A stretch of DNA of 64,000 nucleotides from Diacronema lutheri (GCA_019448385.1 JAGTXO010000001.1:2542001-2606000); one strand, 5' to 3'. Positions 48,001 through 60,800 are shown, numbered from the stretch's first letter. Numbers and translations: made by a program. Notes: a model not told the origin generated them from the sequence alone.

Positions 48001-49842
48001 ACTCGAAGGCGACGCACCAGAAGTCGACGGCCGCGTCGTACCGGCGGCGCTGCTCATCTGTCGGGTTCACCTCGACCGTCTCGAAGTCGCACTCGTGGTA
48101 CGAGAGCATGCGCGACACGTACATGCCGCGCTGCTTCATGTCGAGCGCGACGAGCTCCATCGCGCCCGGTCCGCCCTTGGAGATGGCGGCCTCGAATGCG
48201 TGGAACGACTCAAACGGCGTGCTCTCACCCCACAGCCCAAGTCGCGCCATGTAGCTGCGGCGCGGCGCGCGAGCGCGCGAGGCCGGGCGCGCGTGAGGGG
48301 AATGCGCGCGCGCGCGCGCGCGTGCGCGCGCGCGTACGCCATGCCCTTGACGGACGAGCAGCCCGTCGCCGAGCAGTAGACGACCTTGGCGTTGGGCAGC
48401 GCCATCTGCAGCTCGAGGACGGCGAGCCCCGTGATGGTCTGCATGCCGCCAGAGTCGGGGCAGAGGTTCTTGGCGCGGTGAGACTCGTCGAAGACGACCG
48501 CGCCGCCGCCGTCGGACGTGCCGCCGTGCGTCATCCACTGCACGATTTGCGTCAGGCGGCGCGCCGGGTCGAGGTCCACCTCGATTGCGTCGACCGACCG
48601 CCGAGCGCCGCGCCGCGCGCGCGCCGCGCTCGCCTCGACGCCGTCGTCGCCGTCATCGTCAAAAGGTTCGCCGCTGCCGTCGACCTCGTAGTCGTCGCTG
48701 CCGTCGCCGCCGTCGCTGCCGTCCGGTGGCGCCGCGCCGCCGGCTGACGCCGGGGCCATCTTAGGCGGCGGCGTGGGCGCCGCCGGGGCCATCTTTAGCG
48801 GTGGCGTGGGCGCCGCTTTGCCCATCGGCGCTTTGGTCGGCGCGCCCGTGCGCGCCGCCGCCGCTTCAGCCGCCACGGGCGCCTTGCCCGCGCCGTGGCG
48901 TGCGCCGTCGGCCACCTCGCGCGCGATGAGCGTCGCGTACGTGCAGAAGAGGATGCCGTCGGGCAGCTCGCGCAGCTGCCTGGCGGAGAGGTCGTTGAGG
49001 CGGTGAACGGTGAGCGGGCAGCCGATTTCGCGCACATCGCGCCGCGCGTCGTCGAGTAGGTCGTTGCTCACGCTCACCCACACGTGGTGCTTGCGGCCGC
49101 GCAGCCAGTGCTCGTAGATGATCGCCGCGACCTGCCGCCCCTTCCCCACACCCGGCCCGTCGCCGAGAAAGAAGCCGGCGGCGCTGGCCGAGCCGGGGAG
49201 CGTCTGCTCGTGCCGCGCGACCGCATGAATCACTGTCTCCAGCTGCAGCGACGAGAGCGCGCCCTCTGACGGCGAGTGCGAACCCGCGCGCACGAGCGCA
49301 ACGAGGCGGATCGATGACGCGTCCACGTCGGGCGTGCGCACAAACGAGAGAGAGGTCGTCTGAAAGGAGGCTGTCGGGTGCTTCTCGATGCCTTCGAGCA
49401 CCGCCTGCGGCTCATACTCCTGAAAGAGCTCCTCCACCTCCTCGTCCGCCTCGGGCGTGTCGAGCGCGTCGATCGCACACACGTAGCGTTCCTCCTCGGC
49501 GCGCTCAACCTCCTCGGCGCGTGTCGCGCGCTTCTCCCGCTCTTCGGGGCGCTCGTCTTCCTCGCGTCGCGCCGCGCGCTCGCGCGCGCGCCGCGCGTTG
49601 TTCCGCTCGGCCAGCCAGCGCGGCTGCTCGTCCGTCGCGTCGCAGTGCGCGCGCCACGACGCGCACTGCGCGTGCGGCGTCTCGCACACGAAGCACCAGC
49701 AGTGCGCGCACGCGGGCTCGTTGCGCGCGCCTTCGGCGGAGCTGAAGCGGTGCTCGAGGCACTGATGACGCGGGTGCGGGTAGTCGCGCATCGCCACGTG
49801 CCCGCGTGCGCCGACGATCTCAAGGTCGTCGTCCGAGTCCAT
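44142..49842 (-). CDS. SBNO: Strawberry notch (SBNO)-family DEAD/DEAH-like helicase protein
   Basis: Five exons: 49842-48338, 48254-46805, 46644-46428, 46175-45124 and 44921-44142, about 1667 aa. Introns are 83, 160, 252 and 202 bp, donors GTACGC, GTGCGC, GTTCGC and GTGCGC, all ending AG and all phase-consistent. The joins restore SBNO motifs: SVKGMA/YMARLGLWG and IELAWSAD/E-AIQQFGRTHRSNQ. An N-terminal Cys/His-rich segment (C..HRF..AEG...ACAHCWCFVC) precedes the P-loop GDGPGVGKGR at about 227 and the DESH box (AVVFDESHRAKNL) at about 450. The helicase-C part carries VAIISEAASSGISLHAD. SBNO proteins are nuclear co-regulators of transcription. A charged SAP-like stretch and polyGly insert separate the two halves. 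Its start is 90 bp from the divergent SFI1-like gene. Confidence 0.88.
44996..45105 (-). repeat. Homopolymer tracts in SBNO intron 4
   Basis: G runs at 44996-45023 and 45088-45105 on the plus strand are C runs on the sense strand, inside the intron 44922-45123. Confidence 0.85.
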
Positions 49843-49932
49843 CGTCCCCCGACCGGAACGCGTTCTCCCGCGCGTCCGTCACTTCTGAAAGCGGTGTGGG
49901 CACCGTTCGACACCGGATTTTTGAACACGGCC
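49843..49932. promoter_or_regulatory. 90-bp bidirectional promoter interval, SBNO / SFI1-like
   Basis: Divergent start codons 90 bp apart. It contains two copies of accg-ttcgacaccgg-like sequence (caccgttcgacaccggattt). No named core element. Confidence 0.45.
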
Positions 49933-50625
49933 ATGGCGGCCGTCCTCGGTCGACCGAGTCAAGTTGGACTCCCCCTCGAGTTTGCGCTCGACCTCGACTT
50001 CGACGGTTCGCGCGCCGCATCGACCTGCCCGTCGCCGAGTGGGACTGGACAGCGCGAGGTCATCAAGTCGCCGCCGCTCGCGCTCGGCAGCGCGCTCACA
50101 GGGCGGGCAGAGTGGGTACGGCGGAGGCAGCAGCTCGCGCTCCTCGGCCACAGCGCGCAGCCGCCGGCGCACGCACCAGCGCGCACGTCCACCGCGTGCA
50201 CCTCGGGCGCATGCAGCGCTACGCCGCGCTGGGCTCCGCCGCCGCCCGTTGCGCCGGTTGCGAGGGGCGGCGGTGCGCAGTCGGCGCGCTCGCCACCGCG
50301 CGCACAGGTGGCGCCACCTCCCGCACTCGCCATCGGCAGCCCGGCGTTCAACGCAGCGGGGTCGGCGGGCATCGCATCGTCTCCGCATCTGCCGCGCGTG
50401 CCGTTGCCGACGCCGCGCGAGCCCGCACCGCCCGCATCACTGCCTCTGCGCGCGTCGCCGCCGCCGAGCACGCCGCTGGTCGCTCACCCGCTGAACGAGC
50501 GGCCGCGCACGTGGCCGACGCAGCCGCCGGCGGGCGCGGGCGCCGGCACGTCGCTGCTCGACGTGTCGCCAACGTCAGCGCAGGGCACGCCGCGCGTCTC
50601 CGCGCCGCTGCCGGCGACGCCACCG

Positions 50626-50665
<40 letters not shown>

Positions 50666-53600
50666 ACGCCGAACGGCTCGGCGCGCCGCCGGCCCGTGCG
50701 GCGCTGCTCGTGCGCGCGCTCGTCGCGCTGCGCGCCTCCGCGAGCGCAACGCCTGCGCGGCGCGCGGCGCACGCGCGGCTGCGCTCGCTTGCCGAGCCGC
50801 GTGGAGCCGCCGCACCGCTCGCGCGCGCGTTGCGTCGATGGGGCGCGGCGCGCGCGCGCGAGGCGGTAGTGCGCGCGACCGCGCGCGCGCACAGGCGGCG
50901 CGGCGCGAGCGAGACCGCGTGGCGGCGTTGGGCTTCGACGACCGCGGCCACGGCCGCCGCGCGCGGCGCGTCGGCCGCGCACCGCGCGCGCGCCCTCGCG
51001 GCCGCCGCGCACCGCGCCATGCGCGTGGCTGCGGTGCGCTCGCGCGCCGCGTCGGCGCTGCTCGAGCGCGCGCGCTGCGCCCTCGCATTGCGCCGTTGGG
51101 TGAGGCGCGCGCGCGGCGCCGCGGCCGCCGCGCAGCAGGTGGACGCCGCTGTGGCCGTGCTCGCCCTCGCGCGGCACGGGCGATGGCTGCGCCGCATCGG
51201 CACGGCGGCCGCCCGAGCGCGCGCCGGCGGCGCGCGTCGCGTTGCGGCGGAGACAGCTCGGCGCCGCGCGGGAGCGGCGCGCACGCTCGCCGCCGGCGCC
51301 GAGCGCGTGAGCGCCGCGCAGCTGCTCGTCGCGACAACGGCGCTCGCCCGGGCGCGCGGGCAGTCGCGCGGGGTCCACGCGCTGCGCGTGGCCGCGCGCC
51401 ACGCGCGGCTGCGCGCCGCCGCCGCGGCGCGCGCCAGCGACGCCGCCGCGCGGCGCGCGTTGAACGCGCTCACGCCGCAGCGCGCCGACGCCACGCACGC
51501 CGCCGTCTCGCTCGCGCGCGCGACGCGCCGCGCGGTGCGGGCGTGGGCGTGCGTCGCTGCACGGCGCTACCGCGCGCGCCGCGGCGTCCGCCGTTCCCTC
51601 GCGCGCGGCACGTGGCGCGCGCTCGCCACGTGGGCGCTCGCCGCCGCGCGCCGTGCACGCCTGCTCGCCGCGCGCCGGCGCGGCTGGCTGCTGCTTGCCG
51701 CGCGCGGCCTGCGCTCGCGACTGCGCAGCTGGCGGCGGCGCGCGGCGCGCGTGCTGGCCACTTTGCGCGCGGCTTCCGCCGTGCGGCGCGCGGCGCCGCT
51801 GCGCCGCTGGCGCGCGCGCGCGGCCGCACGCGCGTCGCTCGGCGAGCGCGCGCGCGACGGCAGCGTGGCGGCGCCGAGTGCCGCCGCCGCCGTCCGCGCG
51901 TGGCGAGTGCGCGCGGCCACCGTGCGCGCGGCGCGCGAGCAGACGGCCGCGGCGGCCCGGCGACGCGTTGCGCGCGTGGTCGACCGCTGGCGCGTGGCTG
52001 CGCGCGGCGCGAGCGGCGCGCGCGCGCGCGCGCTCGCTGCCTCGCGCCGCGCGGCGGCGCGCGCGCTCGCGTGCTGGCGCGCGCGCGAGCAGCTCAGTGC
52101 GCGTTTGGCCGTACGACGCTCGGCCCGGCCCGCGGCGGCCCGACGTGCGCTGCGCCGCTGGGCGGCAGCCGCCCGTGTCGCGAGCGGCACATCCGTGGCA
52201 GCGGCCGGTGCGGCCGGCTCGTCGGAGCGCGAGGCCGTTCGTGGTGCGCTCGGCCGGTGGGTGGCCGTTGCCCGGGCGATGAGCGCGGCCGGCGCGGCGC
52301 GGCTGCGCGCCGCACGCGTGGCCGGCGCGGTGCGCCGGTGGCGCACCGCCGCACGGCGCGCGCGCCGGGCCGCGCGCGTGCGCCGCCGGCTGCGCGAGGA
52401 AGCGGCAGCGGCCGGCGCGCGGCTGCTTTCGCCACGGCGAGCACGCCGCGCGCTCCACGCGCTCGCGCGATGCGCCGCGCTCGCGACCGCGCGAGAGCGC
52501 GTGCGCGCTGCACGCCGGCGGCGCGCCCTGCTCGAGCTCCGGCGCGCGCTCGCGCGCGAGCGGAGGGCCGCGCGACGAGCCGCGCGCGCGGCCGCGCGGA
52601 CGGCGCTACGCGCCGCGGCGCGCGCGTGGGCGGCGGCGGCCGGCGCGGCGCGCGCCGTGCGCGGCTGTGCGCGCCTGAGCCAGCGCGCGCGCGAAGCCGG
52701 CGCGACGCGTCGCGCGCTCGCACGCTGGTGCGCGATCGTGTCCGCCGCGTGCTCGAGAAGAGCGGCGCGCATGGCGCGAGCTGCAGCCGCGCGCGCGTTC
52801 GCGCGCCTGCGCGCGCGCGCGGCGCGCGGCGCGTTGACTCTCCGCACGGCGGCCGTGGTTCCGCGCGAGCGTGCCGCGCTCGTCGCGCTGCGCGCGCGCT
52901 GCGCGGAGGGTCAACGCGCCGCGCCCCGCCTGCGCGCTGCGCGCTCGCTTCGCCTGCGTCGCGCGCTCGCGCGGCTCGTCGCGGCCGCGCTGCGCCGCTT
53001 CGCGGCCGCCGCGCTGCGCGATGCCGCAGGCCGATGCGCGCGCGTGCTCGCGCTGCGTCGCCTGCGCGCGGCGTGCGCGCAGCGTGCCGACGGGCCCGCG
53101 TACGTTGGCCAAGTGCTCGCCGTGCGCCGAGCTCGCGCGCTCGCGCGCGCGTGCGGCGCTCTGCGCGCCGCCGCGGACGCTGGCCGCCGGCGCGCGGCGT
53201 GCGACGCGCTCGCGTCGGAGCGCGCCTTCTCTGCCCTCGCAGTCGGCTGCGCGCACGCTGCTTCGCGGCTCGACGCACGCGCGCGCGCGCGCGCGCGCGC
53301 GCGCACGCACTGGCGCGCACGCGCGCTCGCCGCGTGGCGGCAGCGCGCGCGTGCGAGCGGGCGGGCCGTCGTCACGGCGCGCGCGGCGGCCGACGTGGCA
53401 TGCGCTCGCGCGCGCCGCCACGCGCTCGCGCGATGGCGCGCCGCGCTCGAGGACCGAGCGCACACATACCGCGCGGGCCGTGCGAGCGCGGACGCGCGCG
53501 CGACCCTCGCGCTCCGCCGGGTCGCGCGGCGAGTGCGCGACGCGCGGGCGCGAGACGGCCGCGCCGCGACCGCGGCCGCCGCAGTGCCCATGGCTGTGGC

Positions 53601-54543
53601 TCTGCCGCCCGCCGGCCCGTTGGCCGCATCGCGGGGCGCGGCCGAGGACGCCACAGAGCTGCGCGCGTGCGGCCGGGCGAGCGGGGCGGCACACGTCGCG
53701 CTCGGCCGCTGGGCGCGCCGGAGCGCCGCCGCGCGAGCCGTCCGGACGGCGAGGCCAGGCGCGCGTGGCGGCTCGCCCGACCAGCCGCCCGGCGTCGCGC
53801 CCGGCGCAGGCTACGGACCTACGCGCAGCGCGAGCAGCGGCGATGCGCGCCGCGCCCACTTTCGCACCCGCACCACGGATGGCGACGGTAGCGACAGCGG
53901 CCCCAGCGATGAGGAGGGTGGCGACAGCACGCGCACGCCACCCGCGCTGCGCACGCCGCCCGACGCCGCCGCGCGCCTATCTGGCGCGCGCGGCGGCCAA
54001 GGTCGCGCGTGGGCGGAGGCGTGCGCTCGCTCTCTCGAGCTGAGCCCGCCGCACGTGCCGTTGCCACGCGCCGCAGGCGGCGGGGCGGCCGCGAGCTGGG
54101 GACGCGGCTACCGCGCGGCGAGCGCTCGGCGTCTGGACGATTCCGCCGCGCCCGCGCGCGCGCTGGGCGCGGCCGAGGAGCAGGGCGCACGCCATGCGCC
54201 TCGCATGGCGGCAGTGGGCGCTCGCGCACCGGCGCCCTCGCGCACAGGCACAAGCGCGCGTGCAGGTGCGCACTCCAGCGCGGTGCGCGCCATCAGCGCG
54301 GCGCTCGCGGCGGCCCTTGGCGCGAGCGAGGCGGTGCGCGCGCTCGAGGTGCGCGAGGAGCACGAGCGCCCGCTGCCAGGCGCACGGGCCACGCTCAGCG
54401 CAGAGGCCGCGTGCCTTGTGGCGACGGCAAAGGCGCATGCTGCAGACGACGCGCGGCGGCGGCGCGCGAGGCCGCTGCATTTCGAGCCGCCGCCGCGTGG
54501 CGGGGCGCGCGCAACCACGGTCACCAACCAACCGCTGCTGTGA
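49933..54543 (+). CDS. SFI1-like centrin-binding repeat protein
   Basis: One exon, 1536 aa, from the ATG at 49933. After a disordered, Pro/Ser-rich first 245 residues ending in polyproline, residues about 250-1290 are a long Ala/Arg helix. Trp recurs in the pattern A..aL..W: ALRRWGAAR, AWRRWAS, ALRRWVRR, AVRAWACV, PLRRWRAR, AVRAWRVR, VVDRWRVA, ALACWRA, ALRRWAAA, ALGRWVAV, AVRRWRTA, ALARWCAI, ALAAWRQR, ALARWRAA and ALGRWARR. This is the SFI1 repeat that binds centrin along a filament at centrosomes, basal bodies or spindle poles. The C-terminal 240 residues are acidic then Ser/Pro-rich. Extreme Ala/Arg bias from GC pressure makes repeat borders hard to place, and another Ala/Arg helix protein is possible. 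Confidence 0.6.
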
Positions 54544-54564
54544 AGTTTGTACTATATACGGCGC

Positions 54565-54725
54565 GGTCCGGGCTGGTCCGGCCAGTAGGGGGCTGAGAGT
54601 ACGACCCTGGTCGTAAAATCATGCAATCAAGGCCAGCCAATGAGCGCTCGAGGGGCCGCAGCGAGGTTCAGGACGAGTCCAGGACCGGGCCCCCCCCTGA
54701 CCGGCCGATTTTGAGTAGAATACGG
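54565..54725 (+). repeat. Dispersed repeat in the SFI1-like/cyclase-like spacer, matching the island copy
   Basis: ggcgcggtccgggctggtcc at 54569, gagcgctcgagg near 54639, then gaggttcaggacgagtccag and gaccgggcccccccctgacc. The order and spacing of blocks match 38545-38640, but with an extra 50 bp between the first two. The spacer also has gggttcgagcggg and no gene. Confidence 0.8.
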
Positions 54726-54840
54726 GTTCGAGCGGGCGCGGCTGACGGAGGGCCCGAGCCGGGCCGACGGAGGGTCCGACCCCGGAATGCGGGCGACCGG
54801 AAGGGCTCGAGTGCTTGACCCAGCAGGCGAAGAGTCAGCA

Positions 54841-57800
54841 TCAGGGGGCCAAGCCAATCTGCACGTCGGGCGGCGCGAGCGCTGCGTCTGGCCGCCGCGC
54901 GGCGCGCTTCGCCCGAGCCTCGGCGAGCGCCTCATGGTACGCGCGCAGCGCCTCGACGCGCGCGCGCATTGCCGGGCGCGCGCCGGCGCCGTCCAACACC
55001 GTCGACAGCGTGACGTTGTTCTCACCGCGAGCCTCGCCAGTGAGAGCGTTCGTCGCCGCCGCGCGCGCGCTTGCACGCGCCTCGGGAGACGGCAGTGCCG
55101 CATGTGCGCCGAGTCTGGCTGCACCCGCGCGGGCGCGTGGCGACGCGGGGCGCTGAGGCGCGCTCCGCCTCGGCTGCTTTGCGGCTGCTTCGCTCGCTCG
55201 GCGCTCGGCGCCCGCTCGCTCGCGCCGCAGCCTGTTGGCGCACTCGCCAGCGGGCGCGCGCGGGCTCGAGCTTGCGGCGCGCGCGCGTGCGAGCACGGGC
55301 GAACGCCTGAAGGGGCGCCGGTCGGGGGCAATCGAGCTTGGCGGCTCGGGATCCGGGGTGGGCCTGGGTGCGGGCGACGTCGAGCGCGCGCCGCCTGCCT
55401 CGCGAGGCGGCGACAGCGAGCGCCCATGCTCCGGCCGCACGCCGCGCGAGGGCGAGGGCGAGGGCGATGCACGTGCACGGCGCTCGGCCTGGCCGTGCGG
55501 TGCGTGCTCGAGCGACTGCGGCGAGGGCGCCGGCGAGTAGGCCGCGCGCCGTCGCGCGTCGGCCGAGCCTGGCTCGCCGCGCAGCGCGTGGTCGCTCGCG
55601 GCTGGCCCGTCGCCGCCGTCGGGCGAAGCGGCGCCGTCGGTGCGGTCGCCGCCGCCCGCAGCCAACTCCACGGCCCTGCGCACCTCGTGCGGGCTCGCCG
55701 GGTGCACAGGGTCCGCGTCGCGCTGGACACTTGACGCGCTTCGGCGCGGACTTTGCGTGGGGCCGTCCGCCTCGACCGCGGCGCGGCCGCTTGTGAAGCG
55801 GGTGCGCCAGCGAGCCGTCTCGACCGCGAGTGACGCCACGCGCGCAACCGGCCGCGCCTCGCGGTGGGCGCTCTGGCCGCCAACCTCGCGGCCGCGTGCG
55901 AGCTCGCGATCATCGCCATCGACCGCGCGCGCCTCACCATGCACGTAGATCCGCTCGAGGGCGTGCGCGCGGCGAGCCCACACCTCGGCGTCGGCGGCGA
56001 GCGACGCTCGGCGGTCGAGCGGCGCGCGCGCGCGCAAGCTGCCGCTCGCTGGCTGCTGCGCGTAACTCACCGGTGCGTTCAAAGCCCCGGCCGCGCAAAG
56101 CTCAGCGTGTGCGCGCGTGCCAGCCGGCGACTCACCGCCCGCGCCGAGTGCGCCGTCGCAGCTGCAGGTGGGCAGAGCTCCCGTCGCAATCTGCCAGAGC
56201 TGCTCGTTGCGGTGCGAGGCTGGCTTGCCCGCGACGGGCGCCGCCGCCGCGCGCTGCACGCCCGGCACGCAGCGCCGCAACTGCGCCGCGCTGCTGCCGC
56301 CAGCGACCGACTCGGCCGCAGCGGCTGTCGCGTGCGCGCGCGCGCGCGCGCGCGCGGCCGCACGGCGGAAGGCGGCGCACTCGGCGGCTGTGGCGGCTGT
56401 GGCGGCTGCGACGCCGCAGCCGGCTCGGCCACCACCGCGCCCTCGGCCTTGGGCTGGGCGGCAGCAGCCGTAGCCCACGCCGCGCGGCGTGGCTCGGCGG
56501 CAAGCGGCGGCGCGGCCGCGCCCGCGCTAGACGCGCTCAGCCGCGCGGCCGGGGCGGTCTTACCGCGCCAGAAGGCCATGCGCGTCCCCACCGCCGCGAG
56601 CACGATTGCCACGTCGGCGACGAGCTGCTCGCGCGACGCACGGTCGCCCTCCGCACTGCGGCCTCCGCCGGCCGAGCAAGCCGCAGCGTCGCGCGCCATC
56701 GCGCCGCCCGTCGCACGTTCGGCGTCAGAGCAGCCAGCGGCCGGCGTGCGCACGGGGAGGAGGGCAGCAAAGTGGACAACGGCCGCCGCGAAGGAGGCAA
56801 AGCCAAAGCTCGCCGCGGTGCGCCACGCGCGCGGCTGCGGCCTGCGATCGCCTCCACCGAGCCCGCCTACCACGCGCGGCGTCGCGCGCGCCGCGCCCGC
56901 CCACGGCGCCTCGACCGGCCTCGCGAGCTCGGCGAGGAACGCATCGAGCGGGCTCGTCTGCGCGAGCGCGCTCGCGCTCGCGCCCGCGGCGGCAATGGCC
57001 AAAGCCTTGTCGACGCCCGGCGCTGGCCAAGCGCCGAAAGACACTCTGCTCGCGCCAGCCCCACCGCTGCCGCCGGCCGCGGACGGCGGCGCGCCCGAGG
57101 CGCGCGCCGCAGCCGCCTGCCGCAGCGCGGTGGCGACGACGGCGGGCGGCACGCGCGGCGAAGCGCCCATCGGCGGCGCGTCGCACAGCGCGTGGAAGGC
57201 GTGGCGCAGGGCGCCGACGACGCGATGGGGGAGCGCGGAGAGGGCAACCTCGGCAGAGGCCACATCGACGAGGAGGCTGCGCGCGGTGGCGCGCGCGGCC
57301 TGAACGCTCACCGCCACGGAGGACGCGCGCGGCGCGCAGCCGTCGGCGCGCGCGCCGCCGTCAATGCGACGGCCGGCATCGCGCGCGCGCTCGCGCGCGC
57401 GCAGCCAGCGCTGGCTCTCGAGCGGCAGCGCGCGGAGCGACCGCGTGTTGCGCGGCTCTTCGCCGCCGCCTGAGCCGCCGCCGCGAGTTGCCGCGAGATG
57501 CGCGAGCTCGAACGCGGCGAGGCCCGCGCGCACGTAGCCGCCGCCCGCGCGCCGCCTGGGCCGCAAGAAGGGAACGCGCAGCGGCCGCCACTGTGCGCGA
57601 TACTTGAGCTCCTGCGCCGTGCGCGCGTCGCTGAGCAGCGCGGGCGGGCGGTCGGCGCGCGCAGCGCCGCGCACGCTTGCTGCGCGCGCAGCGTCGTCGG
57701 TCGACGATGCGCTCGGCTCGTGCGCCACGCATGAGGCGCGGGACGGTGCGCATGGCGAGCGCATGGTGCTGGCGCACGATGGGTGCCCGTCCGTCGGCGT

Positions 57801-60800
57801 GCTCGGAACGCGCGCACTGCGCACCGGCAAGAGCGCGCCGGCCGCGTCGGTGGCGCTCGCCGTGCGCGCGGCGAGCGCGTGCGAGCGCACGGGCGGCGCC
57901 TCGGCCAATGCTCGACGCGCTTGAGCGTGGGCTGAATCGGTCGGGCTGGCGCGCGGCGTGTCGCCACCCTCGCCGCTCGCCTCGTCACTCGACGCGCACT
58001 CGTCGCTGCCGCCGCCGTCCACGCCGTCGATGCAGTCGACGCTTGAGCGCGCGTCGGCAGAGCCGCGGGCGCAGCACACGCCCGCGCCGGGCCCGCCGGC
58101 GCTGCCGCTGCCGTCGGCGCGCGAGCTGGGCACGCGAGCTGCAAGCGGCTGCGAGCCTGCGCTCGGGCTCGGCGGCGTGGGCGCGCGCCCGCCCACCGTG
58201 CGCGCATCATCGCGCGCGCCCGCGACGGAGGCGTGCGACGTGCGCGCGGGCGATGGCGGCGCGTCGATGGGCGACGGCGGCACCATGGGCATGGCGCGCG
58301 CGTGCTCCGTGCTCTCGGCAAACTCGACTTCCGCGTCGAGCGCCGCCGCGGCGCGCGCCGCCGCCGCCGCCGCCGCAGCGCGCGCGTCGGCGCGCGCCGC
58401 GGCAACCGCTGCACGACGCGCATCGGCCGCCGCGCTGCGCACGGCGCGCTCGTGCGCCCACGCGAGCATCGCGTCGACGCGCTCGACGGCCGCGCCGACG
58501 AGGACCCACGCGCAGCGCCAGCGCGGCGTGCGCGCTTCGGCGCCGTCCGCGCCCGCCGCGCTGTCGTCGCCCGTGCCGGCGCGCTGCGCGCCGCCCGCCG
58601 CACCGTGCGCGCGCGACGCCGCCGACGACACCACGCCTCCCCACACGCGCGAGGTGGCGAGTGCCATCGTCGCGCGCGCGCCGAGCTGCACGCCGAGCGC
58701 GCGGTGCACCGCGAGCGCGCAGAAGAAGGCCGCCGCCACCGATGAGCCGCGCTCGCCACTCTCGCCGCCCGCCGCGCCGCCGCCCGCATCGCCGCCCGCT
58801 ATGCCGCCCGCTGCGTGCGCGCGAAAGGCGACCAGCGCGCGCAGGCCAACAGCGCACTGGCCCACCTCGAGCAGCAGGCCGCCGTGCGCGCCCGCGCTTG
58901 CGTGCACGAGGCGAAGTGCGACGTGCAGCTCGCGCTCGCTTTGCGCGCCCGCGTCCATCGCCGCGTCGCCAAGGCAGCAGCCTTGTGCTGGCGCGGCCGG
59001 CGCGCTCGCGCAGGGCGGCACGGCGCGTGCGGGCGGGCCTGTCGGGGCGAGCGGCATCGGGCGCGCGAGCGGCGCGTTCGGCGCGATGAGCACGGCGAGG
59101 AAGGTCGAGACGCCGTCGACTCGGCCGCAGTACCGCGCGCTCGACGCGGCCGCGCGTGCGGGTGCGCCGGCGCGCGCAGTCGGCGCGCGAGCGGCAGCCG
59201 CCGCCTCGACGTCCGAATCGCTCCCGCCGCCGAGCGCAACGCGTCCAGTCGCCGGGCCGCTCGTCGCGAATGCCGCGGCCGGCACGAGCTGCACGTGTAA
59301 GCGCGCGAGCAGCGCGTCGCGCCTCGCCGCGCGCGCGCTGCTTTGATCAAGCGCAGCGCGCGCGCGCGCGCGCCCGCGCCCGCCACCGCCGTCGCCGTCA
59401 TCGCCGCGCGCCTCCTCGACGCCTCGGCGCGCGCTCGCGGCTTGACGCTCGTCCGCGCCTTCACACGCGCGCAGCGACAGCGCGCGGCCCATTGCCGAGG
59501 CGGAGGCGGAGATGCGCGCCGCAGCCGATGGCGACGACGAGGCAGACGCGGACGTGCACGCCGAGCTCGCGCTCGCGGACAGCGCCGACGCGGAGCCGAG
59601 GCCGCTCAGCGAGTCGCGGCTTGAAGCGGCGCCACGCTTGTCCTCGCACTCGCTCGCGCCGCCATGCTCGCATTCGGTGGGCGTGCGCGCACGAGCACCA
59701 CGCGCGCCACGGCCTCCAGCTTCAACGTCGCCCGCCGCGCTCGGCGGCGACGTACGCGCCAAGCCGGACGAGCCGTCCGCAGCAGCCGCGACGCTGGACA
59801 CAAGGGCAGGGCGGTCGCGCGCACTCGACGCGTTGCCGCCGCCGCCATGACACGACCCGTCGCCGTCAAGGCCAGCGGGAGTGTTGGGCTCGCCCTCCGC
59901 CTCCTCTTTAGGCAGCACGCGCGGCTGCCGCGCGGGCTGCGCTTGCGCCAGGCGGACGCCACCGCCCGTCGGCGCATGGGCGCCATCGCCGCTTCTCTCG
60001 CTGCCATCGCCGCTCGATGCGCTCGAGCCGAGCGCGTCGGCGGCCGCGAACGACCTGGAGCCGCGTCGCGACGGTGTGCGGCTCGCGCTGTGCTCGCGCG
60101 AGGCCCGAAGGCCACGCAAATCGAAGGGCTCCCCGCCCGCGTCTGCCGCGCGCCAGCGCGCGCCGCCGTGCGCACGGCCGCCTGCGCGGCCTGCGCTGAC
60201 CGCGTCGGCGGCGGCGCGCGATCGGCGCCGCTCGCCACAAAATGTCGTCGCGCCGTCGACGCACGCTTGCACGCTGGACGCCCATCGCTCGCGCGCGCCC
60301 GAGAGAGAAGGCTTTGAGAGCACGCTGCTCGCGCCGAGGCCCCCTCGCGCACCATCGCCTGTGTCGCCGCCGTTGCCGCCGCTCGCCGCGAGCGCGCCGT
60401 CCCCGCCCGCGAGCGCCGGCAGTTGCAGCTCACGGGAGGCGTGCGCAAATTCCGCGGCGGGCCGCGGCGGTGCGAGCGCGCCCCGCGGCGCAACGCCGAG
60501 CAGCTCGGGCGCCGCGCGCTTCGCCGCCGCACCTGCGGCGGCTGCAGCCGTGAGCGCCTTGCGCGCGTCCTCGCCCGGCGCGAAACGGTCGTTGCTCGTC
60601 CGACTCCGAGCCGCTGCGCCGCTCGACGCGCGCGCGGCGGTCGCGCCGTCCGTCGCGTCCGCGAGCGGAGCCACGCTGTCGGCCAACCGTTGCTTGACCG
60701 CCCACCACGGCTGCGCAAAGGCAGCGCCGACCCCGTCTACGTCCTCGCAGCTCGGGCGCGGCGGCCCGCCGAGCCGCCCCATCCACAACGTCGCATCGCC

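Noticed and set aside
45713-48379. 888-codon plus-strand open frame antisense to SBNO
   Set aside because: It has no domain, and its length follows from GC-rich codons of the helicase gene on the other strand, whose motifs and splice sites are clear.
49806-53891. 1361-codon Arg-rich frame overlapping the SFI1-like gene
   Set aside because: An out-of-phase shadow; the L..W periodicity exists only in the chosen frame.
54710-54760. GGTTCGAG-type sequence as a possible tRNA T-arm
   Set aside because: No matching acceptor, D or anticodon arms could be paired around it.
56079-56380. Continuation of the cyclase-like frame to the stop at 56079
   Set aside because: The tail is Arg/Pro/Ser low complexity, while a phase-matched GTGCGC-AG join gives a longer gene-like exon; kept only as an alternative.
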